Positions 11,413-22,499 of a DNA stretch of 64,000 bases are shown here, one piece after another. The translations under genes and the position numbers were made by a program. This stretch comes from Symsagittifera roscoffensis (lineage: Eukaryota; Xenacoelomorpha; Acoela; Convolutidae): positions 6,291,954 through 6,355,953 of the forward strand of contig NC_087066.1 of assembly GCF_963678635.1 (NCBI RefSeq), given 5' to 3'. Numbering within the stretch: position 1 is the stretch's first letter; every line of letters starts with the position of its first letter. Under the pieces are notes generated by a model that made no database searches, was not told where the DNA came from, and saw only the letters and a program-made list of their open reading frames with translations.

Positions 11413-14400
11413 AAGAAAGTTTTTTATGACAAATCAGACGAAGGAAACGTGAAGAATGAAGTGGAGCTGTCCGCATTGATTGAAAATTAATTTGATTTTT
11501 TGATGCCCAAAAAATAGAAATTTAAAACTTAAATTCAACCAAATTTTGGTGTTTTATTCATGGTCAACATTAAAATTAATTTGTTTGCCAGGCCAAGTAA
11601 CGTGCTTAGTGTACATCTAACATTTAGTTGTTTTGAAAGCCAGCTCGTAAAATAGTTATTAAATAGTAGTGGACGAAATGATACTTTGGTCTCTTAGGTG
11701 TTTTTTCATGATACGGGTTCGAAAAAAGTGAAGATCGTTTTCTGTCGAGAAAAACAGGTTTGAATTTTTACCATTCTGATTTGTGTACTGTTGAGAAATT
11801 GACTGACTTTCATGCCTTTATTTCGAAATTTTGAAAATTGATAATTTGAAAATTGATTACTCAAGCAAAATTGCGTGGGTAGGGTTACACGAGTTGTCCA
11901 CTTTTTCCAACCCAAGAAGCTTTATTGCAAAGTTTGGCTTTAAGTTAAAAACAATGGAAGTTTTTTTTTCATGTTATCAATTTTTTTTATTTCTGAATAT
12001 TTTGCTGATCTTTTTGATACCTAATACGATGCTAAAAACTCCAAAAACTAACTTCACTTGAATACAACTAAATTTTCGAGGCTTAAATTAAGCATAAATA
12101 AGCTAACGTAAGCCTGCTCACTCGCTCGCAATTAGACGAAAAAAAAAATTAAAACGGTTTTTCTCAACAGTAGAAAAAAATGTCATTTGAATCACGATTG
12201 AAAGGCTTTCATTATGATATATCGCTCAACCCATTCCCATAATTATTTTTAGTGTCTGATTTTGCGTGGAAAACAAAAAAGAAAAACTGAAACACACCCG
12301 ACTAAAAAGTTCCTCCCCCCATTTTCAATGGTCGGAACAAAAAAGACGCTTGTGTGTGCGTGTGGAGTATCTGTGACCGACTTAACTCATGATAGGATGA
12401 TAATTGCACTACCGTGAAATTTATCATGTGTGTGTTAAGGCCTCCCTACGATCAATGATAATGAAAGTTTTCCTGACGTGGAAATTGAGATAAATGTCGA
12501 ATTTCGAATTATTAGCACATTCTTTTTTGTTTAGTAGCATGTTTTTAACCCGTATTTTACTTGTCTAACAGTACATGTAATATTTTTTACTTGTTCAATA
12601 GTTTCGCGTCTTTTATAAGTAAGAAAACATAATACGTGTGCAAGAATAAATAGTCTTTTTTTCTTATTTCGAACCAGTAAATAAATAAAACACCTAACAT
12701 ACAATTCGGTTTTTGAGATTAGGCACCGGGTCAATAAAGGCGAAACAGCTATTGCGTTGATGAAACAAGCTATATCCGCTTTATTAAGAAAATGTTCTGC
12801 CTTTTCGAGCTTCCGAGAACTGATTAGATAAGCTTTTGGATGCGTCTGGTTCGTGTAAAGATCTGCTGTTCAAAGTCACTTTGGCTCTTTTTCTCTCCCC
12901 CCCCCCCCCCCATACCAGCTCCCATAAGCATCAGTTTTATGGTGTAGCGAGGGGTTTATACAAGGTTAAACACAAGAACAAGTTTCTTTGTCATGACCTA
13001 ATTAGTTCGGATGCCAATTTTTCTAACTTCGGACAAAAAGATCACACTTATAATTTTGATTAATGCTTAAACATGTATTTAGTGGTTGAGATTTGTAAGA
13101 TAGGTTTTGCGTAATTTTTGGATTTTCTTTTTGGCGTTTTATTTTGGTTGCCCGACCACAAATTTTGTTTCAAAAGACGAACAACATATAGATTTAGTAT
13201 GAATGATGTTGTCTGGTTGGCCTTCGGTGAATGTGCAACTTTTTGAGAGTTATCTCTGAAAGGAAAAGTAATTGTGTTTTCTTCGTTGATCCCGACCTTT
13301 GGTCTTGGGTGTTTTTTGGTCAATAGAATTGCGAGAACCTCAGCGAGCGCTTGTTGGCTATCGAGGTTAGTATCATTTTAAAGCTATTTCAGTCAATGTT
13401 CGGATTCTGTTAAAAGTGTCTGTTTCGAGAAATATGGTTCGAGGGAATAAATTTTTTGTTAGGGAAAAGCTTTTATAGTTGGTCGTTAAAACTTGTTTTG
13501 TTTTGTGGTTTGAGTCAGGATCTCATTCAACTTCAATTCCAGTTCCTTTGCTAATAGGAAGGCAAATGTCGCTCTCAAATAATGAAGTGCCTTTTCAAAA
13601 AAGGACATTAATTGCAGATTTCCTATTTGGAAATATAGCCAACTGACAGTTGGAAAAGAGTAATGAACGCAGGAACTCACCTTCCTGCGGAAACGATTAA
13701 TTGAACTCACTTGTTTTTCGAAAAAACTTAACTTTAGAATTTCAAAGAAAAAAGAGGCTCCTCAAGCTATTTGAATTTCTAGAACGGTGTTTTTTTGATA
13801 AAATTATTGCAATTTGAGAAAACTGGATCAAAAGATTAATTTTTTATTCCGATATGAAATCTGAAAATTATTGGATTTTACCGTCTTTTTGATTGAAAAA
13901 TTGAACTGATCTTAAATAGAAATCAATAGTCAAACCGCAGAAAATCTAATTAGAGTCTGAACAAATTTTCAGGCTTTTCCTGAAAAAAAAACATCACTAC
14001 ATTCGTCGAGACTCATAAGATAATCAGTCCAGTTCTTTGAAACTAACTTGCCAACTGTTTTTTTTTTCAGCTTTTTTCAACAGCTTTGGCTCTGTTTATA
14101 AATAAAAAACGGTATTTTTTTTGCCGGTTTTACTTATAGATGGCGGAGAATATTTCTGAAACAAAAACGGTTTTATCTAACAGGTCCACATTTTCCAATT
14201 GCTTCTATGCGACCTAATAATTTAACACAAAGAAAGTTAAAGTTAACCAAATTGTTTAATTTAACTATTAAGAGTTTTCTTGGAATAATACTTGTTTATC
14301 TCGCTGGTTGATTTAACATATGATAATGAAGTAAATTTGATATTTTAAAACGTTATAAACATCTGAGTCTTGGTTTTTATAACTAGCAAAATAAATCAAA

Positions 14401-14508
14401 TCATTAAATTGAATTGATTCATAATTTTGATTGACAAATCCTACGACTGAATCAACATTAACATGAAGGAGTTCTTTTTTGCATGCGGAAAAAGTTCAGT
14501 TTAGCAAA
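11413..14508. other. Intergenic region between MRPL22 and the sulfotransferase gene
   Basis: The genes converge on this 3.1-kb interval. Only AT-rich DNA and one truncated MITE are seen. ORFs in it are short, T-rich or Lys-rich and match no family. No strong transcription terminators or polyadenylation sites could be assigned with confidence. Confidence 0.5.
12883..13030 (+). mobile_element. Truncated GGCTCTTTT-family MITE
   Basis: It starts ggctctttttctctccccc and continues with the subfamily marker ttttatggtgtagcgag...tacaaggtt, which also occurs at about 17.14 and 18.24 kb. No mirrored right end is visible, so the copy is truncated. Confidence 0.6.
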
Positions 14509-17500
14509 TCAGCGAATGCGAGAATTAACTGGCAACAAAATTCCAGTGAGTTCTGTGAAATTTTCCATATCAGCCTGGTAAAGTTGAGTAAGTTCAGTGG
14601 CCAAATTCTCGTCCAGTGGTTCGTGTTCCCTCCCTTTACCCAAAGCACCACACCCAAACCACGATTTGTGACAATAAAATCTCCCGTCGGGACGAACCTC
14701 GAAATGATCTTTGCGAAAGTAGTCTTTGATTTGGAGAAATTTTTCGACATCGTTGAGGGAAACGGCTGGATTTTGATGTCTGAGTTTGTGTCCGTCTAGA
14801 ATTAGAAACTGAGACTTTTCGAAGTATTTGAGCCATTTGGCCATGTAGTGTCCGTATTTGCTGAATACAGTGTAAATATTGGGCTCGGATGATAGACGGA
14901 ATGCCTGTTCCCGGTCTAAGTTAGCCCAGTTGTAATACTGTAATTAGGCTCTTTTTACTTTTGCATCAATTTTTAGGAATCGATTAATGTAAATTAAACT
15001 TTTACAGAGGTCATGACGATTTTTTTTATAGGAAAAGTCTTAAATTTTGTTCAGGCTGAAATTTACTTTTTCTCGGTTTGACTTTCAATTTCTTTTGAAG
15101 TTCAGTTTTGAAAATGGAAGTTAATTTTCAGATTTCCAAGCAAAATAGAAAATTTACTTGTTGATCCAATTGGGTTAGTTTTATCAAAAAAGCGCCGGCC
15201 ATAAATTTTTGTAGAAATTCCTGGAGCTTTAAGGGCATCTATTTTTTCTTTGAAGTTTGAAAATTGAAGTTTCCTCAAAAAACAAGTCGGTATTTTTTCT
15301 GTTTCTCTGAGCTCATGACTCTTTTCCAACTGCCTGGTCTGTTGGCTATGTATAATGTGTATTATGCTTGCTTAATTGCAAGCTTTATCAATTTTTGAAT
15401 CAAGTATCAATTTTCGCTTCTTCAAATGACGACGATTATCTCTTGAATTATCTATCTCTAGGCAAAAAGTTGGCTCCCAAATTACAGTAACAGTTATCAC
15501 TCTTTTGTTGGGGGCGATAAGTTTTTTTACTGAACTTGGACTTGTTTTCGAAATGCTAAAAAAAACATGGCGAATGTTAAAAAGAGCCCTTAAACATCTC
15601 GTGGTGTGACACTGCCCTGTGCACTGGGTCGCACACGATGAGGATGAACTTGAGTTTGGGGGTGTCCTCGGGCGAGTGGGGTCTCCAGCTGATGTACTCG
15701 GGGATGTCGGCGTATCTGAGACTGCGGTTGTGTCTCCTAACTAAGAAGGACTGGTAGTTCTTGAAGCGGGACACTGACGTGTAGAAGTAGCCGGCTGTCT
15801 TGTCAATCACTGAAATTGTGAACATTGTAAATGATTTTGTCTCAGAAATTGTTTTGTTGTCGATATGATGGAGTTATTAGTCATAATCATCATCGGGTTT
15901 TTAAACTACTAAAGTGTGGTGCTATGGAAAGCTAGATTTTAGTCTGAGATTATTTAATTTGCAAGGCAAGTTTTTTGAGAGGCAACTGGATTTGAAATGA
16001 ATTTCAAAGTAAAACAACTTGAAGTCTGTAAAATTTAAATGGTGGGGGAAGGGAAGTGAGTGGGAATGAGCCGATTTTACCGTTGGCGAACTGTGACTTG
16101 CTAGGGGGTTAAAATGCGAATGGGCACTTTTCCACTCCCCGCCCTCCAGATTTGAAGTTTACTTTGAAATACTTATTTTACGTTGTCATATTGTAAATAA
16201 ATTTGGCATGGTGAACAAACTAACTGTTGTGAACACATTTTTTCTTCATACCTTACTTCGTACATCACGCGTTCAGCCAAAATAACACGTAAAACAGTTG
16301 AAGGCTCTTTTCCAGTTCCCCCCCCTTTCAAATGCATTTTTGAAAACCTTATCTAACGTTGTCATACTGCAATGAAAATTGGCATGGTGAACAAATTGAC
16401 AATTCTGAACAGATTTGTTCTTCATACTTTACAGCGTAACATCACGCATTTAGCCGTAATAGCACGTAAAACAAACATAAAGCTCGGTATTTTGAAAGGT
16501 GGGGGGGGGGGGAACTGGAAAAGAGCCCAGTTGAAAAATGGAAAATTTGAAATGTGGGGGAATGTCAAACGTTACATATGAAACGAAGCCGTAGAATAGA
16601 CCGGGCAGGGCCCACATTAGGGTGATCTGGATAAGTTTATTTCATGTTTTCTCCCCTACCCAACCTCCCCTACCCAACCTATCTGGTCGTGAGTGGTGTA
16701 TGGCTGCCTGCGTCTGTACCACTCGAATGTCTCATTGAAGAACCGCTTGTCAAAGTACTCCTGTTCATTCATCACATACAGGTCAGGGTGTTGTCGCAGA
16801 AAGTGGCCCAGTGTGAAAGTGCCACACTTCATGGCCCCAATTATGAACACGGAGGGGTACTGTTGTTCGATTGCGAGGCTCTTTTCCAGTACCCCCTTGT
16901 ATTTTTCTGAATTTCAATATAGGAAAGTCTATTTTAAATGACATTTCATATTTTAAAAAATGCTTTTACGTGTCACGTGAACAATTGAACGAATTTTTAC
17001 AATATTTCTGACATGCAAAATGCCATGTGAACAGGTTTATTTTGTCATTTTACGGGGGATGGGGGGGTGGTAGGGTGGGAAACTGGAAAAAAGGCTATTG
17101 TTATAGGCTCTTTCCCATACACCTTCGCTAAATTTTATGGTGTAACGAGTAGTTTTACAAGGTGGATCTTGTAGATTATTAGGTTCGCCTAATATGATGT
17201 CCAAGTAGCTCGCATGCAATTTTAAGAAAATAATCAGAATATATGAACGAAATTTTAGCTGTAAGAATTCGCAATTGGGGGAGTCCTATTTTTGATGCCT
17301 AATGAAGTTAAACCGGATCTCTTTTGCTTTTTTGATAAAAGGAAAAAGAGCCCAAAATTTTTAAGTGATCTTGAGTGATACTGATATATATCAAAGAGTT
17401 TAGTATTTCAAATATGGTTAGTTTGAAATTAAGATGGGTAGTAAGTAAGAAAAGAGCCTTTTGTTGTCCATTCAGGAATGAATTGAGCTTGAATTGGTAG

Positions 17501-17721
17501 AGGCTAAATGGCAAGTTTTTGAGATCCAAAGGAAGTTCCAGAATTATCCAAGGAGCAAACGCCCATACTAAGTGCACAACAACGAACACGCCCAGAAAGA
17601 AGAGTGAAAGCTGTTTGCGAGTGATTGATTTGGGAAACGATGAGAGATGTTTGAATAACACAGAAGAATATTTGATTTTCCACCTCAACAAGCCTCTTCG
17701 GGAAATAAGATCGCAGAACAT
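14509..17721 (-). CDS. Heparan-sulfate 3-O-sulfotransferase-like enzyme, 4 exons
   Basis: Exons on the minus strand are 17721-17458, 16859-16679, 15809-15589 and 14937-14509, giving 364 residues (family range about 307-406). This family transfers sulfate from PAPS to heparan-sulfate glucosamine in the Golgi. Residues 38-56 form a signal-anchor helix after a basic tail, so the protein is type II. The PAPS P-loop is IIGAMKCGT at 94-102, and an acidic NEQEYFD follows. The 3'-phosphate loop CDPVHRAVS has Cys208 where the family normally has Arg; Ser216 is kept. Cys311 and Cys318 match the family disulfide, followed by LGKGREH and a C-terminal LTG. Intron 2 is GT-AG with matched phase 1. Introns 1 and 3 are non-canonical: the exons end exactly where a MITE terminus (GGCTCTTTT) begins, yet both joins restore phase 0. 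Either these MITE-derived introns are spliced or the gene is disrupted. Confidence 0.75.
14947..15588 (+). mobile_element. TIR-bounded 642-bp element occupying sulfotransferase intron 3
   Basis: The plus-strand left end is ggctctttttactt and the right end gttaaaaagagcc, mirrored termini of the GGCTCTTTT family. In the gene's orientation it starts at the first base after codon AAG and stops 9 bases before the next exon, so it makes up nearly the whole intron. The flanks TGTTTAAG and TAATTACA (gene strand) are at best a degraded 8-bp duplication. The interior contains repeat S, also present at 9.7-10.0 kb. Confidence 0.75.
16303..16527 (+). mobile_element. GGCTCTTTT-family MITE with perfect 8-bp target duplication
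   Basis: The 225-bp element runs from ggctcttttccagttcccc to ggggaactggaaaagagcc, mirrored over nearly 20 bp. Flanking cagttgaa at 16295-16302 and 16528-16535 is a perfect 8-bp duplication. The interior is homologous, in opposite orientation, to the copy at 18672-18867. It lies in sulfotransferase intron 2. Confidence 0.92.
16877..17096 (+). mobile_element. GGCTCTTTT-family MITE next to sulfotransferase exon 2
   Basis: It begins ggctcttttccagtacccc and ends ggtgggaaactggaaaaaaggct, a slightly decayed mirror. Possible target duplication gattgcga / tattgtta matches 5 of 8 bases. Its left end lies 17 bases from the start of exon 2, so the exon's acceptor sits in the narrow strip between element and coding sequence. 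Confidence 0.7.
17106..17352 (+). mobile_element. GGCTCTTTT-family MITE, tatggtgtaacgag subfamily
   Basis: It begins ggctctttcccatacacc and ends ggaaaaagagcc at 17341-17352. The interior holds ttttatggtgtaacgag and tttacaaggt, as in the 12.88- and 18.2-kb copies. The flanking octamers do not match, so the two ends may come from different insertions. A further isolated end, gaaaagagcc at 17450-17458, abuts sulfotransferase exon 1. Confidence 0.55.
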
Positions 17722-18115
17722 TTTTGAGATATCTAAGAGGCAAGCAAATTGTAAAGAAATTTAAGTGAGTCCAATAAATAATTTCAATTTATAATCTTAA
17801 CACATTAAATTGGATTAAGAATGAATGCGGTTTTCGCAATAATTTGAGGACAGCTTTCTTATGGAGCTGAGCAGAAGTTGTTTACTGAATATCCGCAATC
17901 GTCAAAGTGAAAAGTCAGTTTGCAGTTGTATGATTTTCGGCTGAGCTGAGGGTGACTTTTTGCAAATTGGTCTATTTCAAGAGCTGTCTGCTCCGGAAGG
18001 AAAGTTGTTAGTATAGAAACGTGCATTTCTAAAGATTTAGTTCAATTGCTATTACCAGAATGGATAAAATGATTCACAACTAGTGAAGCCATTTTATCAA
18101 TTCATTGCAAACGAG

Positions 18116-18372
18116 GGCTTTTTCCATGATATCCCCCATTTTGGTGATAAAAAACTTGTAGTCACACTTTAGTAACGTATTTCTATTATGGTAGGACTTT
18201 ATTTGCTGGGGAGGGTGGCGAATTAAGTTTTATGGTGTAATGAGCGAGGGGTTCTTACAAGGTTAAGTATGAAGACCTAATATGCTTGCACATGCAAATT
18301 TTGTAACAATCGGAACAGAACAAAAAATGCTTTTGAAAGTTTGCAGATGGGGTGGGTGCGTGAAAAAGAGCC
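18116..18372 (+). mobile_element. GGCTCTTTT-family MITE, diverged copy
   Basis: It begins ggctttttccatgatatcccc and ends gtgaaaaagagcc, with interior markers ttttatggtgtaatgag and tacaaggttaagtatgaagacc. No target duplication was found. It lies upstream of the sulfotransferase first exon. Confidence 0.5.
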
Positions 18373-18405
18373 GCGTGGGTTAGTAGCGATTGTGGGAAAG
18401 AGTCC

Positions 18406-18602
18406 GGCTCTTTTTCCTTCCACCCTCCCACCTGCAAATTTTTATATGTAAATTTGTTGACCACATTGTCCGATTGTTTACATACAGACTAATAAGGCCA
18501 CGACAAACATATTTGGTCTTCATACTCAACCTCGTAAAACCACTCGTTACTTTAATATATTGAAGCTCGTGTGAGGTGGGGGGGCTTGGAGGAAAAAGAG
18601 CC
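18406..18602 (-). mobile_element. GGCTCTTTT-family MITE with perfect 8-bp duplication
   Basis: The 197-bp element has mirrored ends ggctctttttcc / ggaaaaagagcc and perfect flanking octamers aagagtcc at 18398-18405 and 18603-18610. Its reverse complement carries the cgagtggttttacgaggtt and agtatgaagacc markers of the family. The insertion site itself looks like an older MITE end, so copies are nested. Confidence 0.92.
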
Positions 18603-18671
18603 AAGAGTCCTTTTTCCAGTTTCCCTTTCCGTCGTAAAACTGCATGTAAACTTGACTCTTTTCCACTCCGC

Positions 18672-18867
18672 GGCTCTTTTCAAAATACCGAGTTTTATGT
18701 TTGTACGTGCTATTATGGCTAAATGCGTGATGTTACGATGTAAAGTATGAAGAACAAATCTGTTCACAGTTGTCGATTTGTTCACCACGCCAAATTTCAT
18801 TGCATGATGACAACGTTAAATAAGCTTTTCAAAATTGAATTTGAAAGGGGGAAACTGGAAAAGAGCC
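18672..18867 (-). mobile_element. GGCTCTTTT-family MITE nested in another copy, perfect 8-bp duplication
   Basis: The 196-bp element has ends ggctcttttcaaaatacc and gggaaactggaaaagagcc. Octamers cactccgc at 18664-18671 and 18868-18875 are identical. Removing the insert rejoins a host sequence gactcttttccactccgcccc, which is itself the left end of an older family member whose right end, gggggaagtgaaaaaagggcc, lies near 19052. This shows nested insertion and gives relative ages. Confidence 0.92.
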
Positions 18868-19415
18868 CACTCCGCCCCCCACCCCCACATTTCTAACTTT
18901 CAATTTTTTCAGTTGTCTATTATGGCTGAATGCGTAATTTGACGATGAAAAGTATTTAGAATAATTTTTTCAAATTGCAAATTAATTGTCAATACGTTTT
19001 GACAACGTAAAATTTGTCTTAAAAAACTGAGAATCAAATGCGGGGGAAGTGAAAAAAGGGCCGTATACTTACCTGAAAATGTTAAAACAGAAAATTACGG
19101 CTCTTTCTTTCCCCAGCCTGAGAAATTTATATTTTCTTTGTTCGAATTGTCGTGTTACAAAAACTGACATGCGGACTAATTAGGCTATGATAGACGAATT
19201 TATTCTTCAAGAAAAGTTGCTCTAATCTGTTCACTTGATCTCGATGATATTTCTATTATGAATGGTTTTCTGTATTTTTGCTGAAATACGCTTTCATATG
19301 TGCTGTTCAAAGTTATCATTTTTGTGCTCTTCTACAACCACCCCCCATCCACCAACCTAAATGATCAGTTTAGCGGTGCGCCTATTGATTTTACGAGGTT
19401 CTATATGAAGATAAA

Positions 19416-21350
19416 ATGTGCTTAATATTGCCTAATAAACTCGCTTGCCATTTTCTTGACAATTGTGAACGCCAGGTCAGCCGCTTTCTGATACAGTTAC
19501 TACTAAAAATTTTGTTGAGGTCATTTTTGCAAATGTTGATGGTCATACCTATCAGTTACTGTTTACTTGTAAGGCGTTTGCAGAAATCACTGTCCATTAC
19601 CCGCCTTTTGACGATCCCGAAGATCCTGTTTGAGGTCCATCGCACTCTCTTTGCAGATAACAAACCAGCACTGATCTCACCTCTTGATGGACGTCCTTCG
19701 CGGCTTTATATTGCTTTTCAGGTCGTTTTTAACGACTTTGAGCTACGTAATACCACCTTGTAGTAGTTTCCATGACTCTGCTTTCACAAACTCAAGAGCA
19801 GCATTGGGAATTTCTTTTCTTCTCATTCACAAAACGTGTCCCAACCATTTGAGTCTTCTCGTTTGAAGAATTTCGTTAATACTTTTTGGAGCTTCAACAT
19901 TACTCTTATCGCATGCAGTGGAACAACTCAGTTTCTCGGTGCTATTTATTTAACATATCAGTTTTTGACAGGTTCAAACTTGTCCACATCTACAATTTTC
20001 ACAGGCCACGGCTCACAGCCTTAGTAAAGAGTACTTCTAATACAAGCGTTGTAAACTTTAGCTTTCAATCTCAATTAATGTTGCGAGACTTCACACATAG
20101 TTGAGCTTTCTGTGTAAGCTCGCCATTGAATTCCACACATAATTTGCCTTGCCATTTTTCAGTTTGGTTTCATGTTTCATGGGAAATGTTGCCGTCCAAT
20201 TGCATGTTGCTGTCTTGTTTGGTAAAGTTGTCTACTCGAACGATAGAAGGTCAAATTGCAGGTTTTTTCTGTGGAGCAGAACTTTGTTTTATCTAGACTG
20301 ATTTGATGACCGGGTTTTGCTGTTTCTGTTGTTACTCGGTTTGATAAAGCGTCGGTTCATTGTCTTCAGTAAACAAATATCATCAGCAAATTCCAGATGA
20401 CCCATTTGATTACTGAGTTGAAAAGAAAGGGTGTTAAGACCGGCCCCTGTCTTACACTGTTTTTCACCAAGAATGATCGTGACAGTGTATTGTACACTGT
20501 GACTTGGCAGTAAGTTTCAGTATAAATGGTTTTCAAAAACAATGATATTTCGTCGATTTGAATGCTTAAGCAAATAATCAGAAGGCTGGTGCAATTATTT
20601 GATCACGACAACCACGACCATTATTAAATCCTGCCTGATTCTTCTTCCATGCGATTAATACGCAGGTTCTTAGCGAAGAGATGATTACAGTTTTTCCATT
20701 CTTTGGGCATCTCTTCAGTGTTTCTCACTTTTTGAAGTAGACAGTATAGGGCTTTTAATTTCAGGTTTTTGCCATGTATGAACAGTTCTGGGGGAATGTT
20801 TTCGTCACCAGCAGTTTTGTTGCTCCTGAGTTTGTGTATTGCATAGAGTAGGTCAGATTCTCAGGGGTTGTCCTTGGAAACGGCGTAAATGGTGGTGCAG
20901 AATTTGACTCTATCTTTCTTGGCCGCGCGGGGCGTTTGAGAAATTTTTTTGAAATCTTTTGCCCATTCTCTTAGTTTTTGGCCCATTCTGTTACCACCTT
21001 TTCAGACTTGTCTTTCATGTCACTGGTAGCGCTCTTGACGCCAATTAAACTTTTGACCACTGAATATGCTTTTCGTGTGTTGCCCATGGCATCAGCCATC
21101 TCATCTGATGTGTTCTTCGAACGTTTTTTCTTGTCCTTTATTTGTTTCCTTCAGCTCTTTTATTGGTTGTTCCGAGCGGGCGCTGCTTCGTTTTTCTATC
21201 AGCTCGAGACTGCGCTTGTCCAGGGGTTTTTCTTCGATTTGGAAGCGCCAAGCGATAAATCGGCTGCCCTGTGGGTAGCGCCGTATAATCGCTTCCGGTA
21301 CGAGTCAATTGTATCATTACCGTTAATTTCACATACCTATCAGTAAACTT
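19416..21350 (-). pseudogene. Decayed non-LTR retrotransposon (LINE) reverse-transcriptase region
   Basis: Read on the minus strand in shifting frames, the segment carries recognisable LINE motifs in the right order. First comes an NKTAGDENIPPELF / MPKEWKNCN block near 20.85-20.67 kb, then QAGFNNGRGCRDQI near 20.6 kb. The catalytic-box segment LEFADDICLL follows near 20.4 kb, and the C-terminal RRLKWLGHVL with IPNAALEF near 19.85 kb. Many frameshifts and stops make it inactive. The motif set resembles Jockey/CR1/RTE-type LINEs; the clade is unresolved. No poly-A tail or target duplication was identified. Confidence 0.8.
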
Positions 21351-22499
21351 GCAGGTCCAAATGTCAAAAAATTTGTTTTGCTACATTTCGTTGCGATAAG
21401 CAGGGGAACATTGCAACCTGTTACGGCTTTTTTGTTTTTCTCGCTCACCTCGCATTAAAAAGAAGGTAAGTTATGAAGACCAAATGGGCTGAATATGACT
21501 CAGTTAGGCAGCATGCCAGTTTTCAAAACATTTTGAAAATTGTTTTTTAGTTGTAAAGGCAATTGACTCGGAGCCGTTTTGTCGCTTGTACTTTGCCAAA
21601 GTTCGCGTCTTTTGTTGACTGTATTTCACCAACTAGGGCGTCTTACAATTGCCATCTCAATTTTTTAAATTTAATTTTTTGGGTTATGTTACTCAAACGT
21701 TTGAGCGACGTTTTATGAATAGCAAAGCCGATGTAAAACCGAGACATTTGAACCAAAAAGCCGAAACGTTTAAGCCAAAAAATAATGGGGAACTCAATTT
21801 CAACAAACAGAAATCCGTAAATATGCACTGGTGCAACACATCATTTTCTGTCTAGTGGTTTGAAACAGCATGAGATAAATCGGTTAAATCACAAATTGGC
21901 TAAGGCAATGGCCAAGGCATATTTTGTATATCCTCGAACTTTTAGATGTTTTATTTGTCAGCTTGTTTGCGAAGTGCGGATTCGCCTGTTTAAAAACGCG
22001 GACTGTTTTCTTGACAACTGTGGTTTTATTCTCCATAAAATCGAATTTTTTGTCATCAGTGCAAGCTAAATGCGCAGATTTTATTTGCTAGTTGGACTCC
22101 AATAAATCATTCCTTTCAAATACATTTGATTTAAACGATACCCCTGTGAAACAACTGGTTAATTGATATTCATGTCTGGTGGTAAAGTAGCCACTGTTTG
22201 CCTTTTTCCTGAATCTTCTTTTAATACGTCTCATTCTGGAGGAAACATCTACTTTGAAGCTTTGCAGCTTTTATTACGTCATGAGGTTAAATAGACCTCG
22301 GATGTTGTTTATGGTGCAAATCATTGTTATATTTTTGTTATTTGTATTTCTTTCTTTCAGGTATAATGTTATTTTAATCGAGACTGAAGTCACAAGACCA
22401 GCCCCCATTCGACCCTGACCCCTGACTGTCCTTTTCCGACTTTTTCTACTCCGAGCACTCAGCGCAATTAGTTCATATTTGCCTGTGTGTTTACATTTA
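21351..22499. other. Intergenic region upstream of the KLHL gene
   Basis: AT-rich DNA without recognisable exons. It should hold the promoter and 5' UTR of the KLHL gene, but no TATA box or initiator could be assigned with confidence. Confidence 0.4.

Noticed and set aside
15589-15600. GT donor inside GAGATGTTTAAG for sulfotransferase exon 3
   Set aside because: It leaves phase 2, while exon 4 can only be entered in phase 0 because a TAA precedes its CAG acceptor in frame.
17504-17743. Alternative 79-residue minus-strand ORF over sulfotransferase exon 1
   Set aside because: Shifted frame; the chosen frame encodes the basic tail and signal anchor and joins exon 2 in phase.
19416-20104. Plus-strand ORFs of 60-115 codons
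   Set aside because: The minus strand here encodes the C-terminal part of a decayed LINE; the plus-strand frames are its complement.
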